Source of the DNA: DAIDKA01 sp963708865
GTDB lineage: Bacteria > Pseudomonadota > Gammaproteobacteria > Steroidobacterales > Steroidobacteraceae
Assembly: GCA_963708865.1 (NCBI GenBank)
Contig: CAVPUC010000006.1
Span: 130,290-194,289 of the forward strand
Reading direction: 5' to 3'
DNA length: 64,000 bases
The position numbers were made by a program, and so were the translations under genes. Shown in pieces: positions 27,368 to 36,450 of this stretch. Numbering within the stretch: the stretch's first letter is position 1; the number at the start of each line of letters is the position of its first letter. Under the pieces are notes generated by a model, which saw only the letters and a program-made list of their open reading frames with translations, was not told the DNA's origin and did not search any database.

Positions 27368-30300
27368 TCAGGATACCGCGTGCGGCGGGACCTTCGCAGC
27401 TGGGAGCGTCCGCGGCTCGTGCGACATCAGCACCTTGGACACACGCGGCCCAACCCAGCGCTCGACGTCATCCACCAGCGTGAATACCGCCGGCACAATC
27501 ACCAGCGTCAGCGCGGTGGAGGTGATCAGCCCTCCCGTCACCGCGATGGCCATGGACGAGCGGAACATCTCCCCGCGCAGCAGCTGCAGCGCCACCGGCA
27601 ACATCCCCGCGATCATGGCGACGGTGGTCATGACGATGGGGCGGGCGCGCTTGTGGCCGGCTTCCAGGAGCGCGGTGGTCCGATCGGTCCCGATGCGCAT
27701 CTCCTCGATGGCGAAGTCCACCAGCAGGATGGAGTTCTTGGCCACGATGCCCATCAGCATGAGAAAGCCGATGACCACCGACAGCGACAACGACAGATGC
27801 GTCAGGAGCAGCGCCACGGCCGCGCCGCCCACCGACAATGGCAGCGCCGATAGAATGGTCAGCGGCTGGAAGACACGCGCGAACAGCAGCACCAGTACCG
27901 CGAACACCATCATGACGCCGGTGCCCATCGCAAGGCCAAAGCTCGTGTACAGCTCCGTCGCGAGCTGCGCATCGCCGGTCTCCACTTCGCGCACGCCCGG
28001 CGGCAGATTCTTCATCGTCGGCAAGGCTTCGACCAGCTTCAGGGCGGGCCCCAGCTCAGAGTGGTTGAGATTGGCATCGAGCTCGATGCGCCGGCTCTGG
28101 TTGTAGCGCTGCACGCGGCTCGGGCCCTGACCGAAGCTGATGTCGGCCACCGCCTTCAGGGGCACCGTGCGCCCGCCCGCCGCGGGCACCGGCAGGTTCT
28201 GCAACGTCGACAGATCACGCCGCGAACTCTCCAGCAGGCTCACCCGAATGGGAATCTGCCGATCGGACAAGGAGAACTTGGCGCCGTTCTGCGGCAGGTC
28301 GCCCAGGGTCGCGATGCGGATGGTGGAGCTGATGCTCTCCACGGTGACGCCGAGCGCCGCGGCCAGGTCCAGGCGCGGGCGGATCACGATCTCCGGCTGC
28401 TGCGGATCAGAATTGATGCGCGGATCGCGCAGCGTCGGCAGCGTGCGCATCTCATTCAGCACCTGCCCGGCGGTGCGATCGATCAGCACCGGATCCTCAC
28501 CCGTCAGGAACAGCGTCAGGTCCGCATCCCCGCCCGAGGCGCTGTTCCTTTGGAAATGGATGCGCGCATCCGGTATCAGCCGCAGCTCCTTCATGACCTT
28601 GTCCTCGAACTCCGAGGAGGTCTCATGGCGCTGCGTGGCGGGGGTCAGCTCCACATAGAGCGTCGCCATCCGCACATCGTTATTGTCCCCGGCGAACTCG
28701 ACGATGCTGCGCACTTCGGGGTATTTGCCGATGATGGCACTGGCGCGGGCCGAGACCGCCGCGGTCTGCTCCAGACGAACGCCCGGCGGCAATTCGATGG
28801 TCAAGGAGGAGCTGTCGGAGTTGTCCGGCGGAAACACCGAGGTCGGCAGGAAGTAGAACGACAGCGCGGAGAGCGCATAGATCACCAGGCCCGCGCCCAG
28901 GGTCTTCCAGCGGTGCGCGATGCACCAGGCCAGCAGGCGCAGGTACCACTTCATCACCGGCCCGTCGGGGTGGATCTTGCTGATCGCTCTTGAGCGTGTA
29001 GGCGGCGATCACCGGCGTCAGCAGGCGCGCGACCAGCAGCGAGAAGAACACCGCGGCCGCGACCGTCAGACCAAACTGCTTGAAGAACTGTCCGACGATG
29101 CCGCCCATGAAGCTCACGGGCAGGAACACCGCGATGATCGCCGCGGAGGTGGCGACGACGGCGAGGCCGATCTGATCGGCGGCATCCAGGGAGGCCTGGT
29201 AACCCGTCTTTCCCATGTGCATGTGGCGCACGATGTTCTCGATCTCCACGATCGCATCGTCCACCAGCACGCCCGCCACCAGCGACAGCGCCAGCAGGCT
29301 GATCTGGTTGAGGGTGAAGCCCATGATGTCCATGAATGCGAAGGTCGGGATGGCCGACAGCGGAATGGCGAGCGCCGAGATCGCCGTCGCGCGCAGGTCG
29401 CGCAGGAAGATCCACACCACCGCCACCGCCAGGAGCGAGCCTTCGATCAGGGCTTCGAGCGCGGTGCGGTAGGTGCGCTTGGTCAGCTCCACGGTGGTGA
29501 AGACCCGGGCGATCTTCACATTGCCGTATTCCTTGGTGACCTTGTCGATCTCGGCCTCGACCAGCTTCAGCACCTCGACATCGGAGTTGCCCTTGCTCTT
29601 CATCACCGCGAAGGTGACCGCCGGGCGGCCATTCAGGCGCGAGATGGTGCGCATCTCCGCCACCCCGTCGGTCACCTCGGCGAAGTCGCGCAAGCGCGCC
29701 GACCCGCCGATGGGCAGGTTGATCTGCACATCCCCTAAGGTGAGCGCGGACTGGGCGCCGCCCAGCACCCGGATGGTCTGCTCACCGCCGCCAACCTGCG
29801 CGCGGCCACCGGCCGCATCGAGGTTCAGATCCCGCAACTGCTCGTTGACCTGCACCGCCGTGAGCCCGAGGGCCTGCATGCGCGAGGGATCCAGATCCAC
29901 GCGCATCTGGCGATCCACGCCGCCGCCGCGTGAGACCTGGCCGACGCCGGGCACGGCCAGCAGCCGCTTGGTGAGCGCGTTGTCCACGAACCAGGACAAC
30001 TCCTGCTCGCTCATCTGGGTGGTGCTCACCGCGAAGTAGGCGATGGGGCCGCTCGCGACCTGCACGCGCTGCACGAGCGGTTCCTGGATGCCCTGCGGCA
30101 GATCCGAGCGCACCTTGGATACCGCATCGCGCACATCCGTGACCGCCCGATCGATCGGCGTGCCGATCTGGAACTCGATGAAGGTTTCGGCGCTGCCCTC
30201 GCTCGCCGTCGAGGAGATGTTGCGGACATTGCCGATGCCGGCGACGGCGCCCTCCACTTTCTGCAGGATCTGGTTCTCGATCTCCGAAGGGGCCGCGCCC

Positions 30301-30458
30301 GGCTGGGAGATGAAGATGTCGACGATCGGGTAGTCGATATCCGGGTTCTGGTTGATGGGCAGGCGGATGAACGAGACGATGCCGACGCAGGTCAGCACGA
30401 CGAACAGCACCACCGGCAATACCGGGTGGCGGATGGCCCAGGCGGAAATATTGCGCAT
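27368..30458 (-). CDS. RND efflux transporter permease (frameshifted here)
   Basis: About 1030 residues of an HAE-type RND pump subunit. N-terminal ISAWAIRHPVLPVVLFVVLT, periplasmic PGAAPSEIENQI, ISSTASEGSAETFIEFQ, the TM4-6 region AISALAIPLSAIPTFAFMD and LALSLVAGVLVDDAIVEIEN with the proton-relay Asp residues, then C-terminal MGIVAKNSILLVDFAIEEM. A +1 break near 28985 (extra C after KSD) splits the ORF; correction gives SKIHPDGPVMKWYLRLLAW. The adaptor gene is 4 bases upstream. No outer-membrane channel gene is nearby. Confidence 0.9.
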
Positions 30459-30462
30459 GACG

Positions 30463-31692
30463 TTAGGGCGCTTTCGGCCCGGCGATCGGGTCGACGCGCT
30501 CGCCGATGCGCAGGAATCCCGCCGCCGTCATGATCACGCGCTCCTTGCCCGTCAGGCCCGAGGAGATCACGAGGCCGCGTTCGTTGGTGTCGGAAACATG
30601 CACATCGCGCCGCTCGACACGGTTGTCGGCATTGACCACCAGCACGTAGGTGCCCTTGTCATCCGACAGCACCGCGGTCTGCGGCAATACCGGACGCTCG
30701 CCCTTGCCCACGATGACCTCGCCGCGCGCGAAGGCGCCCGGCCGCAGCTGCGGATCCGGCGGCAGCGCGATGCGCACTTCGCCGAGCCGCGTCTGCGGAT
30801 CGATGATGGCACCGAGCAGGCGCACCTTGCCGACGTAGGGTTTGTCGACGCCGGTCAGATACACATCCGCGGCCTGCCCGACCCGCAGGCTCGGCAGGTC
30901 CTGCTCGGCCACCAGCGCCCGCATTTCCACTTCCGAGCCGCGCGCCATGCGGAACATCGCCGTGCCGCCCGGCGTGACGATCTGCCCGACCTCGGCCGCA
31001 CGGGTCAGCACGACGCCATCGACGGGCGCGCGCACCTGGGTATGCGCCAGGCGCGCCTGATATTCCGCGAGCTGCGCGGCGGCCACTTTGACCTCGGCAT
31101 CGGCCGTCACGGCGGCCGCGCGCCGCTTTTCGATGTCCTCCTTGGACAGTGCGCCGGCGGCTTCCACGCCCTGCGCGCGACCGTACTCGGCGGTGGCCAG
31201 GCTCGCATTGGCTTTGGCCTCTTCCAGTGAGGCGGCGAGCCGATCCACCTGCGGCTGCAGAATGGACTCATCCACCTGCGCGAGCAGCTGCCCGGCTTTG
31301 ACGTGATCGCCCGCCTCCACATAGATCGCGGACACGCGCCCCGTTTCCCCTTCGGTGCCGATGGGCATGTCATAGCGCGCATTGATGGTGCCGGTGAATG
31401 CCACGGTGGTCGTAATGGGCGACACGCCCGGCATGCCCGCACTGACCAGCGGAATCGCCCCTTCGGTGGTCGAGGAGGCGCTGCCGCGGCTCGTGCCGTA
31501 ATAAATGGCGGCCCCGACGGCCGCGACGGCGAGCAGCGCCCCGAACCCGACCAAGCCAATCTTAGCGGCGGACCAGCGTGGCCTATCGGCGACGTTCACG
31601 GCGTGTTCATCGATGTTCGGGGCGTCTTGTCGCCCAATCCAGGCAACAGGCGGTGTGTCCTGCCCCGGATGTGATTCTGGTTGTGGTCCCAA
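30463..31692 (-). CDS. RND efflux periplasmic adaptor (membrane fusion protein)
   Basis: 409 residues. An N-terminal TM anchor (IGLVGFGALLAVAAVGAAIY) after a ~50-residue cytoplasmic stretch, then the HlyD/AcrA layout: lipoyl halves VSAIYVEAGDHVKAGQLLAQ and THTQVRAPVDGVVL-type sequence (AHTQVRAPVDGVVLTRAAEV), an alpha-helical hairpin between (ALSKEDIEKRRAAAVTADAE), then beta-barrel and membrane-proximal domains (GERPVLPQTAVLSDDKGTYV). It pairs with the downstream RND permease in one operon. The upstream 150 bases hold an AT-rich inverted repeat. Confidence 0.9.
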   Translation of the reverse strand: MGPQPESHPGQDTPPVAWIGRQDAPNIDEHAVNVADRPRWSAAKIGLVGFGALLAVAAVGAAIYYGTSRGSASSTTEGAIPLVSAGMPGVSPITTTVAFTGTINARYDMPIGTEGETGRVSAIYVEAGDHVKAGQLLAQVDESILQPQVDRLAASLEEAKANASLATAEYGRAQGVEAAGALSKEDIEKRRAAAVTADAEVKVAAAQLAEYQARLAHTQVRAPVDGVVLTRAAEVGQIVTPGGTAMFRMARGSEVEMRALVAEQDLPSLRVGQAADVYLTGVDKPYVGKVRLLGAIIDPQTRLGEVRIALPPDPQLRPGAFARGEVIVGKGERPVLPQTAVLSDDKGTYVLVVNADNRVERRDVHVSDTNERGLVISSGLTGKERVIMTAAGFLRIGERVDPIAGPKAP

Positions 31693-31734
31693 GTCCTTCC
31701 CCTGCTGCGGCGCTGCCGCGGCATCCAGTCATAT

Positions 31735-31758
31735 GGTGTTATATATAACTATATCACC
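31735..31758. promoter_or_regulatory. AT-rich inverted repeat upstream of the RND operon
   Basis: GGTGTTATA and TATATCACC are inverted arms (one mismatch) around a 6-base centre, 43 bases upstream of the adaptor start. The AT-rich core in a GC-rich genome looks like a TetR- or MarR-type operator overlapping the promoter of the efflux operon. No such regulator gene is adjacent; the nearest regulator is the XRE gene. Confidence 0.5.
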
Positions 31759-31845
31759 TGTCGTCAAGCTGGTCAGGTCGATACCCGCAGACGCCGCACG
31801 AAGAATTCTGACCTGTGCCGGCGCCAATGGTGCCGGCAGGCGTCA

Positions 31846-32232
31846 TTACCGGTCGCTGCCCTCGGCACCGCCGCGCCAGGCCACCAATCCCAGCGCCTCG
31901 GTCGCCGGTGCCGTGGTCGCAAAGGTGCTGGGGTTCGCCACGGCCGGCGAGCCCGGCATCACCGATGTGGCCAGCGAAAAGCGCGGCACGGGATCGCCGC
32001 GGCCCGGCAGCGGTTCGGGCACCAGCGCGTGGATCGGGACGGCGAGGACGATGGTAGCCCGCCACACCACATCGAGCGGGATGCGCTGCCGTCCGGATTC
32101 GATATTCGCGTAGGAGGGACGCGGCAGGCCCAGTCGTTTTGCCAACTCCTCCTGCGTGATGCCTCGATCCTTTCGCGCCCGCTGCAGCCGCAGGCCGACC
32201 TCACGATCGAACCCGGCGCGGTCAAATTGCAT
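31846..32232 (-). CDS. XRE-family helix-turn-helix regulator
   Basis: About 128 residues. HTH_3 domain at residues 10-70: VGLRLQRARKDRGITQEELA, KRLGLPRPSYANIESGRQRI. The C-terminal half is Ala/Thr-rich with no recognisable domain. ATG 32232 (MQFDRAGF) is preferred over the upstream GTG-led extension. It lies divergent to the 32358 gene; a perfect inverted repeat between them is a probable operator. Confidence 0.8.
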   Translation of the reverse strand: MQFDRAGFDREVGLRLQRARKDRGITQEELAKRLGLPRPSYANIESGRQRIPLDVVWRATIVLAVPIHALVPEPLPGRGDPVPRFSLATSVMPGSPAVANPSTFATTAPATEALGLVAWRGGAEGSDR

Positions 32233-32312
32233 GCTGCTCACCCATTTCAGCCGGATAGTAAGCCAGACCCCCACATGTGTACAGGCGTGACAAAAGTGTG
32301 TGTGTCATGCAC

Positions 32313-32335
32313 AATTGATGGTGTAGCCATCAATT
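32313..32335. promoter_or_regulatory. Perfect inverted repeat, probable XRE operator
   Basis: AATTGATGG and CCATCAATT are perfect 9-base arms with a 5-base centre, between the divergent XRE gene and the 32358 gene, 22 bases upstream of the latter. There is no T-run, so it is more likely an operator than a terminator. Confidence 0.6.
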
Positions 32336-32357
32336 ATAACGACTGGAGTCTTCTGCA

Positions 32358-32876
32358 ATGCTAACGAAAGCCGACTTGGCCACCCCGACACTGATCGAGG
32401 GATGGCTGCAGGACATGGCCCTCAAGTGCACGCCCCGCACGGACCCGGGCAGCAATTGGATGCTGGAATTCACCGTCCCGGCGCAGAACCCGCTGGTACT
32501 GAGCGTGGTGAATCCCAAGGTGATTCCCCGCGGCATCATGTTCGTCTGCGGCATGTTGGCCGCCCCCGGACACGAGGCGGCATTCAGCAGGCTCGATGAA
32601 GGCCGTCGCACCGCATTCTGGCGGCAGCTGCGCACCATTCTGAGTCGCGAATTCGTCGAATTTCAGGCCGAGGGCGTCGTCACCGAATGCCCGAAGTCGA
32701 TCCGCATTACGGCCATCCGCTTCGATGACGGACTGACCCTCGACTCCTTCAGTCGCACGCTGTCCTCGGTTTGCAAGGCCGTCGCGGATGCGATGATGCA
32801 TTTCAACGATTTCCTCGGTGATCCGGCTCCGCCGGCGACCGGCGAGTTCGCCTTCAAGAAAACCGGAACACAGTAA
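32358..32876 (+). CDS. Hypothetical protein, DUF2299-like
   Basis: 172 residues, starting MLTKADLATPTLIEGWLQDM. No signal or membrane segment. The alternation of short beta strands (NWMLEFTVPAQNPLVLSVVN, GIMFVCGMLAAPG) and helices (FWRQLRTILSREFVEFQ) recalls small DUF2299-like or YbjN/chaperone-like folds, but I cannot assign it securely. It is divergent from the XRE regulator with the 23-bp inverted repeat in its promoter region, so regulation by that protein is likely. Confidence 0.6.
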   Translation: MLTKADLATPTLIEGWLQDMALKCTPRTDPGSNWMLEFTVPAQNPLVLSVVNPKVIPRGIMFVCGMLAAPGHEAAFSRLDEGRRTAFWRQLRTILSREFVEFQAEGVVTECPKSIRITAIRFDDGLTLDSFSRTLSSVCKAVADAMMHFNDFLGDPAPPATGEFAFKKTGTQ

Positions 32877-32993
32877 GTTTCTGTCATAACCCGGTCGGCG
32901 GAGTCCGACGTGGACGGACGGCCAGCACCCCTTCGCGCGGTGCGCGCCAGCCGGCAATCTGGCCTTGGAGAGGTTACTGTTCGGAGAATACCA

Positions 32994-33248
32994 ATGTCGA
33001 AAGTCCTGACCATATTGGCCTTGTCGCTAGGGGTCGCAACCGCGGCCAATGCGGGCTCAAGCCGCCCGCATTACACCTACGCCACGGTCAATCACCAGTC
33101 GCAGACGAATGCGACCAGTGACACGGTCACCGCCGCGCCGGAGATCGATCCGGCAAGCGCCATCAGCGCCTTCACGCTGCTGGCAGGCGGACTGGCCGTC
33201 GTACGTGGTCGTAGTGCTGCACGGAGCGCCAACAAGCGCGACCAGTGA
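32994..33248 (+). CDS. Short secreted protein with PEID-type C-terminal sorting signal
   Basis: 84 residues: signal peptide MSKVLTILALSLGVATAANA, a short Ser/Thr/Asn-rich mature part, then APEIDPASAISAFTLLAGGL and a basic tail RGRSAARSANKR. This tripartite end (PEIDPASA motif, hydrophobic segment, Arg-rich tail) matches the VPEID-CTERM type of exosortase-like sorting signals. GGAGA lies 6 bases before the ATG. In known systems an exosortase/protease recognises this signal; none is present in the window. Confidence 0.75.
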   Translation: MSKVLTILALSLGVATAANAGSSRPHYTYATVNHQSQTNATSDTVTAAPEIDPASAISAFTLLAGGLAVVRGRSAARSANKRDQ

Positions 33249-33353
33249 GCGATGCAGACCCGGTCCGCGGCAACGCGGACCGGGGTTTACCCCGCAGGCG
33301 CAGTACGGCAGCAATCATCACCTTGCAGTCTGGCTTGACTGCCCCTCATCTTT

Positions 33354-33644
33354 TTAGCGAACGCGTTTCTCGAACCACCTCTTCGCACTGGGTCGGCGAT
33401 GTGGACAGCCAGGCCAACAACAGGGGCGGCGTTTCCCTGCCTGAAGGTCCTCGAGCGCGCGTTGGATCCGGCGGGTGCGCGTCGTTTCCTGTTTGACCGA
33501 GATGACCCAACAGATCCATTCATTGCGCGCCAGCGGCGTCAGGTCCTTCCAGGCCGCCTGCGTCGTCGCATGTGAGTCCAGCGCCGTGCGCAAGTCCGTG
33601 GGGATTTTGTGCACCGGACCGGGTACGCCAGGCTTGCTCTTCAT
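33354..33644 (-). CDS. YdeI/OmpD-associated family small protein
   Basis: About 96 residues. The C-terminal half, LTPLARNEWICWVISVKQETTR followed by RRIQRALEDLQAGKRRPCCWP, fits the small family of YdeI/OmpD-associated C-terminal domains (helical bundle, 'ARxEWIxWIxxAKxxxTRxRRI' pattern). Start at ATG 33644 (MKSKPGVPGPVHKIPTDL). Function of the family is unclear; it has been linked to bacteriocin protection by annotation only. Confidence 0.6.
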   Translation of the reverse strand: MKSKPGVPGPVHKIPTDLRTALDSHATTQAAWKDLTPLARNEWICWVISVKQETTRTRRIQRALEDLQAGKRRPCCWPGCPHRRPSAKRWFEKRVR

Positions 33645-33754
33645 GATCTCATCGTACCCGACGCGCGAACCTGTGGCAGCCACGGTCCGTAGGTAGTCGG
33701 ATAGCAGGAGTTGCCATCGACGAGCGCCCCTGAAATCGCGGCGCGCAAGGCTCG

Positions 33755-34549
33755 CTAGTCGTGCGGTTTATTCAGGTCGCGGGACAGGATGAGCTTGATC
33801 ACCCGATGGTCCGAGCCGGCGCTCAATCCGAACCCCACGCCCGCCTCGACCGTGAGCGATGCGCTGCGATAGTCGAACACCGAAAACAGCTGATGCGACT
33901 GGACGCTGTGGCCGTAGAAATGTTTCAGCGGTCCGAAATCATCGTACTCCTCGGCAGCAATTGCCCAGGCCTTGGACAGGTTCCAGGCAAGGCGCATCTC
34001 AGGCGCGAAATCCAGTTTCCCAAGGCCCTCGTAGTTGTTGTCGACAATGGGATTGACGATGAAGTCGAGTGAACCCAGGTGCCAGCCAATAATCGGCCGT
34101 ATCTCCCCCGTATAGCGATGCGCGTCCCAGTGCGGCTCGTTGTAGCTGAACTCGAAGTTGATGCCATAAACAAATACGTGATCGGCGGCATTGGGTTCCA
34201 CGAAGAGCGTGCGCAGCTTGAAGCCGTTGAACAGCACATCGCCGTTGCCACTGACCGTGTACAACGGCAGATACAGGCCCGCCTCGAACCACGGCGCCAC
34301 GCCGTACGCCCATTCGGGAACACCGTTTAGCGAGTGATTGGGAATGACACCACCGGGCTCCGCCGCCGCAGTGGCTCCGCTTGGCGTGAAGTTGTTGTGC
34401 CATGTGAGGTTGAATACGCCAGGAGCGGCGATTTCGGCGTCGTACACTTGGATTTCATCAGTCTGCGCGATTGAGATGGCTGGCGCCAAAGCAAGGATGA
34501 TGAGAATCATTCGTAGCAAGGCGCTCTCCCGCACAACGATCGACTGCAT
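33755..34549 (-). CDS. Probable outer-membrane beta-barrel protein
   Basis: 264 residues with a hydrophobic signal (MILIILALAPAISIAQ) and a body of alternating strands rich in aromatic residues (WFEAGLYLPLYTVSG, VFVYGINFEFSYNEPHWDAH, RPIIGWHLGSLDFIVNPIVD). This suits an outer-membrane barrel. An internal Met (34510) just before the hydrophobic run is an alternative start. It is divergent from a DUF4198 protein; a role in uptake is possible but not shown. Confidence 0.6.
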   Translation of the reverse strand: MQSIVVRESALLRMILIILALAPAISIAQTDEIQVYDAEIAAPGVFNLTWHNNFTPSGATAAAEPGGVIPNHSLNGVPEWAYGVAPWFEAGLYLPLYTVSGNGDVLFNGFKLRTLFVEPNAADHVFVYGINFEFSYNEPHWDAHRYTGEIRPIIGWHLGSLDFIVNPIVDNNYEGLGKLDFAPEMRLAWNLSKAWAIAAEEYDDFGPLKHFYGHSVQSHQLFSVFDYRSASLTVEAGVGFGLSAGSDHRVIKLILSRDLNKPHD

Positions 34550-34899
34550 CGCCTTATCTTAGCGGGTGCGCACGCAAAGTGATCGCACGAGGGTGTTGTG
34601 CGCCGCCGTGCCGATCTTACAAGGTCCTACCTCGGGTATGCGTGCGAATGCAAGACATTGAATGCGCAACAGGCGCTTCCCACTGGCACGCACAGCGTGA
34701 ACGGGGAAATGAAAGCCGCATTTTCCGGGCTTGGCGAACGAATGATTGACGCTTTGACTATCAGTTGAGAAACCAACTGCGGGCAACTCGCATTGAGCCG
34801 GTCGCACTGACGTTTGATCTTGTTGCGACAGCATGTACCGGTGGGTGTTTGGGGACTATGATGCCGGTACTGTCGACCGTCTCGAATCCGGAGCGAACG
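34550..34899. other. Intergenic stretch without a convincing gene
   Basis: 350 bases between the divergent barrel gene and the DUF4198 gene. No credible ORF. It contains several loose GCGCA/TGCGC repeats but no perfect inverted repeat that I can support. It presumably carries both promoters. Confidence 0.5.
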
Positions 34900-35649
34900 A
34901 TGAACATCAAAGCATTGCTGTTAGGTGTCTGCGTCGCTGGGTTTGCGGGGACGCTTGCTGCGCATGATTTATGGCTGACCAGCGCGCCGAGCGGGGCGCA
35001 GCTGGTGGCAACGATATTCTTCGGTGAAACCAATCGCCGCGATCTTCCGATTGTGCAGCGCCTTGCTTATGTGGAGGTTATCGCGGACCAGGGCACGGTC
35101 TCGCTGCAGAAGGGCCCCTTCACGGAGCAAAAAACAAACAACAGTCTGCTGGCGCCGCCATTTGATCCGCCTGGTTCCAATGCCGTTCTCGCGGCCAGCT
35201 ACGACAACGGCTATTGGCTCAACACCCCTGAAGGATCCCGCAACGTCAGTCGCCGCCTATTGCCGCAAGGGGTCAACACCCGTTGGGTTGCGAAGTTTGC
35301 GAAAACTCTGATGGGCCCGGGGGCTTACACCCGCGTGCTGGGACAGGAATTGGAACTGGTGGCGCTCGAAGACCCGTTTACTCTCGCAGCGGGCAAGCCG
35401 CTGCGGGTGCGTGTGCAGCTGCGCGGCAAGCCAGTCACCGATGCCAAAGTGCGGATTCTGGACGGCGTAACCGTAATGGACCCGAAGGATGCGAAGGCCG
35501 TGCCGACCGATGCTTCGGGCGTGGCGATGGTGCCGCTGGACCGTCGCGGCTTGTATGTGCTGGCCGTCGAGTATATCTCGCCAGCGCTCTCCCCCGGGTT
35601 GGCGGATCACGATGAGTTCAACTCCACGCTGGTATTCACGCTGCTCTAG
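34900..35649 (+). CDS. DUF4198 domain periplasmic protein
   Basis: About 249 residues. Signal peptide MNIKALLLGVCVAGFAGTLA followed by AHDLWLTSAP, the typical N-terminal His of DUF4198/NikM-like proteins where the mature chain starts with His and can bind metal. The C-terminal half has an Ig/CNA-B-like layout: PLRVRVQLRGKPVTDAKVRI, TDASGVAMVPLDRRGLYVLA. It may bind a metal or support nickel/cobalt handling; no transporter is nearby. GGAGCGA precedes the chosen ATG. Confidence 0.7.
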   Translation: MNIKALLLGVCVAGFAGTLAAHDLWLTSAPSGAQLVATIFFGETNRRDLPIVQRLAYVEVIADQGTVSLQKGPFTEQKTNNSLLAPPFDPPGSNAVLAASYDNGYWLNTPEGSRNVSRRLLPQGVNTRWVAKFAKTLMGPGAYTRVLGQELELVALEDPFTLAAGKPLRVRVQLRGKPVTDAKVRILDGVTVMDPKDAKAVPTDASGVAMVPLDRRGLYVLAVEYISPALSPGLADHDEFNSTLVFTLL

Positions 35650-35745
35650 ATCGCAGCTTGGACGACCGGCGTGACGAAATTCTGAAATCGGATAACGTTG
35701 AACGAGGGTAACGTTGGCGGCGGCATCAACAGTTATCGAGCGCAG

Positions 35746-36102
35746 CTAGCCGGAATCACCAGGACCCTTGAGCGGTTCAACGATCACGAGCCGTGTCCAA
35801 TGACCGGCGCGCTTCACCATGAAGTAACCATTTGACGGTGGTACTAGCACAGCGCCATCCATGGCTTGAATGCGCGCAGGCGGTGTGCCCCGTGGACTGT
35901 CGGCAGGTAACGGGCCACTAGGTCCGGCCGGTGCGAAGCGGCCTGACACGAGCACAACGCCGAGAGAATCACTCACAGGCGCCCATTCGGAAGCACCCAC
36001 ACCCGGCGGCCGGTCTGCTCCATCGGTTCCCACTGCGTGTACCGCTGCGAATGCGCTGAGAGCAGCGATTGCTCCAGCAGCCATCAGCATTTTTGTCTTC
36101 AT
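35746..36102 (-). CDS. Hypothetical secreted protein
   Basis: About 118 residues with a signal peptide (MKTKMLMAAGAIAALSAFAA, cleaved near VHA). The mature part is Pro/Gly-rich with PPSNGYFMVKRAGHWTRLVI near the end. No family recognised. The start at 36102 is chosen for the signal peptide; the upstream extension is unlike a protein N-terminus and overlaps the decayed toxin-antitoxin locus on the other strand. Confidence 0.55.
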   Translation of the reverse strand: MKTKMLMAAGAIAALSAFAAVHAVGTDGADRPPGVGASEWAPVSDSLGVVLVSGRFAPAGPSGPLPADSPRGTPPARIQAMDGAVLVPPSNGYFMVKRAGHWTRLVIVEPLKGPGDSG

Positions 36103-36229
36103 GACTCTGTTTACCTTGCAAAGTGAAGTAAGACTCCCAGCGTCCGGAATCAGTGTCTGCCCATCGCAAGGGCCTATCAAGTTCCCTGGCGCCTCTCCAG
36201 GATTGTTCACGGCAAGCGTCCTTGCGCAC

Positions 36230-36319
36230 TTCGAGAAGCATTCGAAGTCGGGGATGCGCCCGAGCATGCGAAACGCCTCACACCGACTCCTGGCCGCCTT
36301 GAGTGCGCTAAGGAGACAA
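36230..36319 (+). pseudogene. HigB/RelE-like toxin remnant
   Basis: The plus strand reads FEKHSKSGMRPSMRNASHR, then LLAALSALRR. A neighbouring frame over the middle gives RPEHAKRL. Together they resemble the HigB motif 'GSKAGIxPEHAxRLxRxLAALDAA'. Frame breaks and the absence of the N- and C-terminal thirds indicate decay. It lies immediately upstream of a HigA-like fragment, in the normal toxin-antitoxin order. Confidence 0.4.
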
Positions 36320-36322
36320 AGC

Positions 36323-36445
36323 ATGGAGATGCATGCCGCCACGCACCCGGCAGCACTGCTGAAGGAATGGTTGGCTCAAATCAACGCGACAGCGGCGCAG
36401 CGCCTGGGGGTGTCGCGCCTGTCGCTGTCGAAGGTGGCTGAATGA
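36323..36445 (+). pseudogene. HigA-like antitoxin, truncated
   Basis: 40 residues: HAATHPAALLKEWLAQIN followed by AQRLGVSRLSLSKV then a stop. HigA antitoxins have HPGxxLxEWL, a helix-turn-helix and GVSRxTLSxVLN. Removing one G near 36435 extends the frame to KVLNEKGGIGAEAA, matching the next HigA motif, but the rest is lost. AAGGAG lies 7 bases before the ATG, so the small ORF could still be translated. It is most simply a decayed remnant. Confidence 0.6.
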
Positions 36446-36450
36446 GAAGG

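Noticed and set aside
1100..29000. Programmed +1 frameshifting in many genes
   Set aside because: Breaks occur in unrelated genes at different relative positions with no shared slippery site or stop codon context; errors are simpler.
35870..36445. Plus-strand ORF of 191 residues
   Set aside because: Its start overlaps the secreted-protein gene on the other strand. Only the last 40 residues (HigA-like, with their own AAGGAG) and a toxin-like stretch look protein-derived.
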